A stretch of DNA of 64,000 nucleotides from contig CAWGUB010000027.1 of NCBI GenBank assembly GCA_963825575.1, positions 1 to 64,000 of the forward strand, in the 5' to 3' direction. The notes below the pieces were generated by a model. It did not search any database, had not been told where the DNA came from, and was given only the letters and a program-made list of their open reading frames with translations. Positions 62,010 to 64,000 of this stretch are shown piece by piece (within the stretch, counting starts at the first letter, position 1; each line of letters opens with the position of its first letter). The stretch is from JAFDBW01 sp963825575. GTDB lineage: Bacteria; Desulfobacterota; Desulfuromonadia; Desulfuromonadales; BM103. A program made the position numbers and the translations under genes.

Positions 62010-63671
62010 TCAGAAGTTTCCCAACCGCACAATCAACCCACCGATATATCGTGGATCGATATCATCGAAGCCGATCGAGCAGAATTCCTCCTCCCAGATA
62101 TCCATGCAATACCCGGCAAATTCGCCGCCACCCGGCACCAGTGAATCGAGCCAGTTGACGGTCTCTTCGCGCAGGAGCGGGTGCAGCACACCCGATTGCG
62201 AAACCATCCCGTGCAGACCAGCCAGCTCTTCTTCGGCAAGCGGCAAAGGGAGAAAATCCCGGCCGAGGATCTTGTTTGCGAGCGAGGTCAGGAAGAACTC
62301 CACCAGGGTAATGTCTTCGATGTCGCCGGGCTGACAGCCATCCAGGTCCAGCGTTGCCGGGTCAGGTAAAACAAACTGCAGCCCTTCTTCAAAAATACGC
62401 TGTTGCACTTCGATCCTCGCCAGCCACTGGTCAACCGACCTGACTTCGTACAGGTCGGCAAACATGCGCGTGCCGCCCCGGGTCGGATCACCCACACCTT
62501 CGAAATAGAGCGGCGGGTTCTGAGCGAGCGCCTCGAGGCAGGCCCGTGCGTTCGGGTCAAGATAGGGGGCGACCGAGGTTCTGCTCAATGCAGCGGCCCG
62601 GCGCTGCAGCTTCAGGGTCAGACTGTAACCGAGGCGGAACAGGTCTTCACAGTAACATTCGTCCAGACTCTTCCTGGCGACTGCCGCATCCTGACCGGCC
62701 AGCCATTCCAGAGCGAGGTTGAGACAGCTATCGACCTTGCTGATCACGCCTTTGACCTGGTCAAGATCACCCAGCTCGACACGATCTGCCATCATCACTT
62801 TGTTGACCACGCTGGCCAGTTCCCAGGCCAGTTCCTCGTCCAGCCCTTCGGCGAGGACCTCTGCCAGCATCCCTTTCGGGCGCACCAGGGTTAAGGTAAA
62901 GCCGGGCGCACTCACAGCAAAGGAGCCGGGAACGAGTTTGAACGGGCGCTTTTCCCTGTACTGATCTGGATCCAGCCAGGTGTAGACCTTCCGTGCCGAG
63001 AACGTTTCAGGAATCCCCATGTCGAGCAGGCGCCCGGTACGTTGCTGGTAGACACACTCCTGGAGCATGATCATCGATTCGGCCCGTACCGCCTCGAGCA
63101 GGTAGACAAAGAACTCCGCCTCGGTGGTTTGCAGGATTTCGATGAGCCTGCCATATAGCTTGGCACCATTCTCCGAGCGGTAGTTGATCTCATAACCACC
63201 TTCACGCTTTACGGCCTCGGCGCGGGCATCATCATTGTCGAGGGCATCAGGCCCGGAAATGATTTCCAGTTCGGTCTTGAGGATCAGGGTCAAGAGATCG
63301 AAGTTCATGGCTCGCAGAACGTTGAAGACCGTCTCTTCGTCACTCTCCATCAGGGTTGCCAGCCAGCGATGGGCCTTGGCCGCAGTGAATTCATCCCCAT
63401 CCCAACAGTCAAGGTCAATGAACCCTGTCCATTGTTCAGGACTAGCAAGGCTCAGCAGCTCCGGCAGATGTTCCGGACCACGTTCCATGGCCAGCAGATA
63501 CACTTCCTGCGCTGACAGCTGCGCGATCAGCTCGGCACCGTTGGCCGCATCGATCAACAGTCTGGACTTCTGCCGGGCGTCCTGGCAGCGCAGAAGATCG
63601 ATCTGCTCTGCGAACGGCAACCGGGAGAACTCTTTCTGGGTAATGCTTGGAACGGACGGTTTGATCGACAT
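62010..63671 (-). CDS. DUF6178-family protein
   Basis: A 553-residue protein, mostly helical and acidic, without membrane segments. It matches the DUF6178 pattern, with RLPFAEQIDLLRCQDARQKSRLLIDA at the start, LLAMERGPEHLPELLSLAS and FIDLDCWDGDEF, and WLDPDQYREKRPF in the middle. The family occurs in deltaproteobacteria and has no assigned function. A partial gene lies just upstream on the same strand, 86 bases away. Confidence 0.85.
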   Translation of the reverse strand: MSIKPSVPSITQKEFSRLPFAEQIDLLRCQDARQKSRLLIDAANGAELIAQLSAQEVYLLAMERGPEHLPELLSLASPEQWTGFIDLDCWDGDEFTAAKAHRWLATLMESDEETVFNVLRAMNFDLLTLILKTELEIISGPDALDNDDARAEAVKREGGYEINYRSENGAKLYGRLIEILQTTEAEFFVYLLEAVRAESMIMLQECVYQQRTGRLLDMGIPETFSARKVYTWLDPDQYREKRPFKLVPGSFAVSAPGFTLTLVRPKGMLAEVLAEGLDEELAWELASVVNKVMMADRVELGDLDQVKGVISKVDSCLNLALEWLAGQDAAVARKSLDECYCEDLFRLGYSLTLKLQRRAAALSRTSVAPYLDPNARACLEALAQNPPLYFEGVGDPTRGGTRMFADLYEVRSVDQWLARIEVQQRIFEEGLQFVLPDPATLDLDGCQPGDIEDITLVEFFLTSLANKILGRDFLPLPLAEEELAGLHGMVSQSGVLHPLLREETVNWLDSLVPGGGEFAGYCMDIWEEEFCSIGFDDIDPRYIGGLIVRLGNF

Positions 63672-63757
63672 GACAGAACTCCACTGACGGTAATAGGGAG
63701 CACAACTTAATCGATGTATGGGCGTGGGTCAAGGGGACACATGGATATTGTCGATCA

Positions 63758-64000
63758 TCAACCGACACTGCCCAGACTGGCCAGCGACACCATCGTCTTG
63801 ACCTGAATCCGGGTCGTGTCGCCCTGCACCATCAGGGCGTTGCTCCCGACACAAGCGAAACCGGTAGCAACCAGAAGTTGGCGGACCGGTGAAGATTTGA
63901 GGGCATCGACTACGAGGCTGACGTTTGGGTCGGCTTCTGCAAGGATCTTCTGCAGCAGCAGCCGGTTGGAGCGCATACAGCCTGTCGACGTGTACCAGGG
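63758..64000 (-). CDS. C-terminal part of an unknown protein
   Basis: An open frame runs from the right edge of the window to a stop at 63758, about 80 residues. The piece ATGFACVGSNALMVQG near its middle is reminiscent of the end of a GNAT acetyltransferase (S-x-x-R-x-L-x-x-x-G-F), but this is weak evidence. An internal ATG at 63976 could also start a short protein, though the frame is open before it. It precedes DUF6178 on the same strand. Confidence 0.5.
   Translation of the reverse strand, partial: PWYTSTGCMRSNRLLLQKILAEADPNVSLVVDALKSSPVRQLLVATGFACVGSNALMVQGDTTRIQVKTMVSLASLGSVG

Overview
This is a 64 kb piece of bacterial chromosome. The gene content and order point to the Desulfuromonadales/Geobacterales group of the Desulfobacterota (old deltaproteobacteria). 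The main reasons are the gspF-gspE-pilMNO-type secretion operon joined to ftsE-ftsX-envC-ctpA, the xseA-xseB-ispA-dxs cluster, tig-clpP-clpX-lon-hup flanked by tRNA genes, a system II cytochrome c assembly pair, DUF6178 and DUF4080 proteins, and a selenoprotein of the glycine/D-proline reductase B type. This is inference from families and synteny; no rRNA gene is present to settle it. No prophage, integrase, transposase or CRISPR array was seen.

Layout. 1-300: tail of an ArsR-type regulator and a bidirectional terminator. 307-3935 (minus): a biotin operon bioW-bioF-bioH-bioC behind a probable BirA operator. 4048-5915: ccsA and resB. 6016-8191: a degenerate receiver-GAF protein, a zinc-ribbon PilZ protein and a small exported protein. 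8239-8779: first copy of a MITE-like repeat. 8865-14006 (minus): xseA, an M23 peptidase, xseB, ispA and dxs. 14096-15496: a ParA/MinD-like ATPase. 15565-30056 (minus): a 14-gene operon carrying a type II secretion/type IV pilus-like machine followed by ftsE, ftsX, an EnvC-like activator, ctpA and a YibQ-type deacetylase. 30325-37300 (minus): seven tRNA genes around hup, lon, clpX, clpP and tig. 37404-42247 (minus): TonB-like protein, hybrid histidine kinase, AcuI-type reductase and a FadR-type regulator, divergent from an alcohol dehydrogenase at 42469. 43723-53481: PreP-like protease, threonine aldolase, SrkA kinase, PepT-like peptidase, M23 peptidase, an orphan MshEN protein and AcpH. 53604-56768 (minus): MarC, a PepSY-type membrane protein, DUF4920 and a radical SAM protein. 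57018-58915: periplasmic rhodanese and the selenoprotein. 59006-59545: second repeat copy. 59667 to the end: DUF4080 radical SAM protein, a small unknown, DUF6178 and a partial gene.

The most interesting points are: a UGA-encoded selenocysteine with a SECIS-like hairpin (58085-58915); BioW sharing an operon with BioC and BioH; a receiver domain with Glu at the phosphorylation site; a perfect 31-bp palindrome overlapping a promoter -35 box; a pair of about 500-bp inverted-repeat elements framed by hairpins; and five apparent single-base insertions in four otherwise well-conserved genes (dxs twice, the secretin, a radical SAM gene and a rhodanese). Because all five have the same sign, sequence error is a serious possibility.
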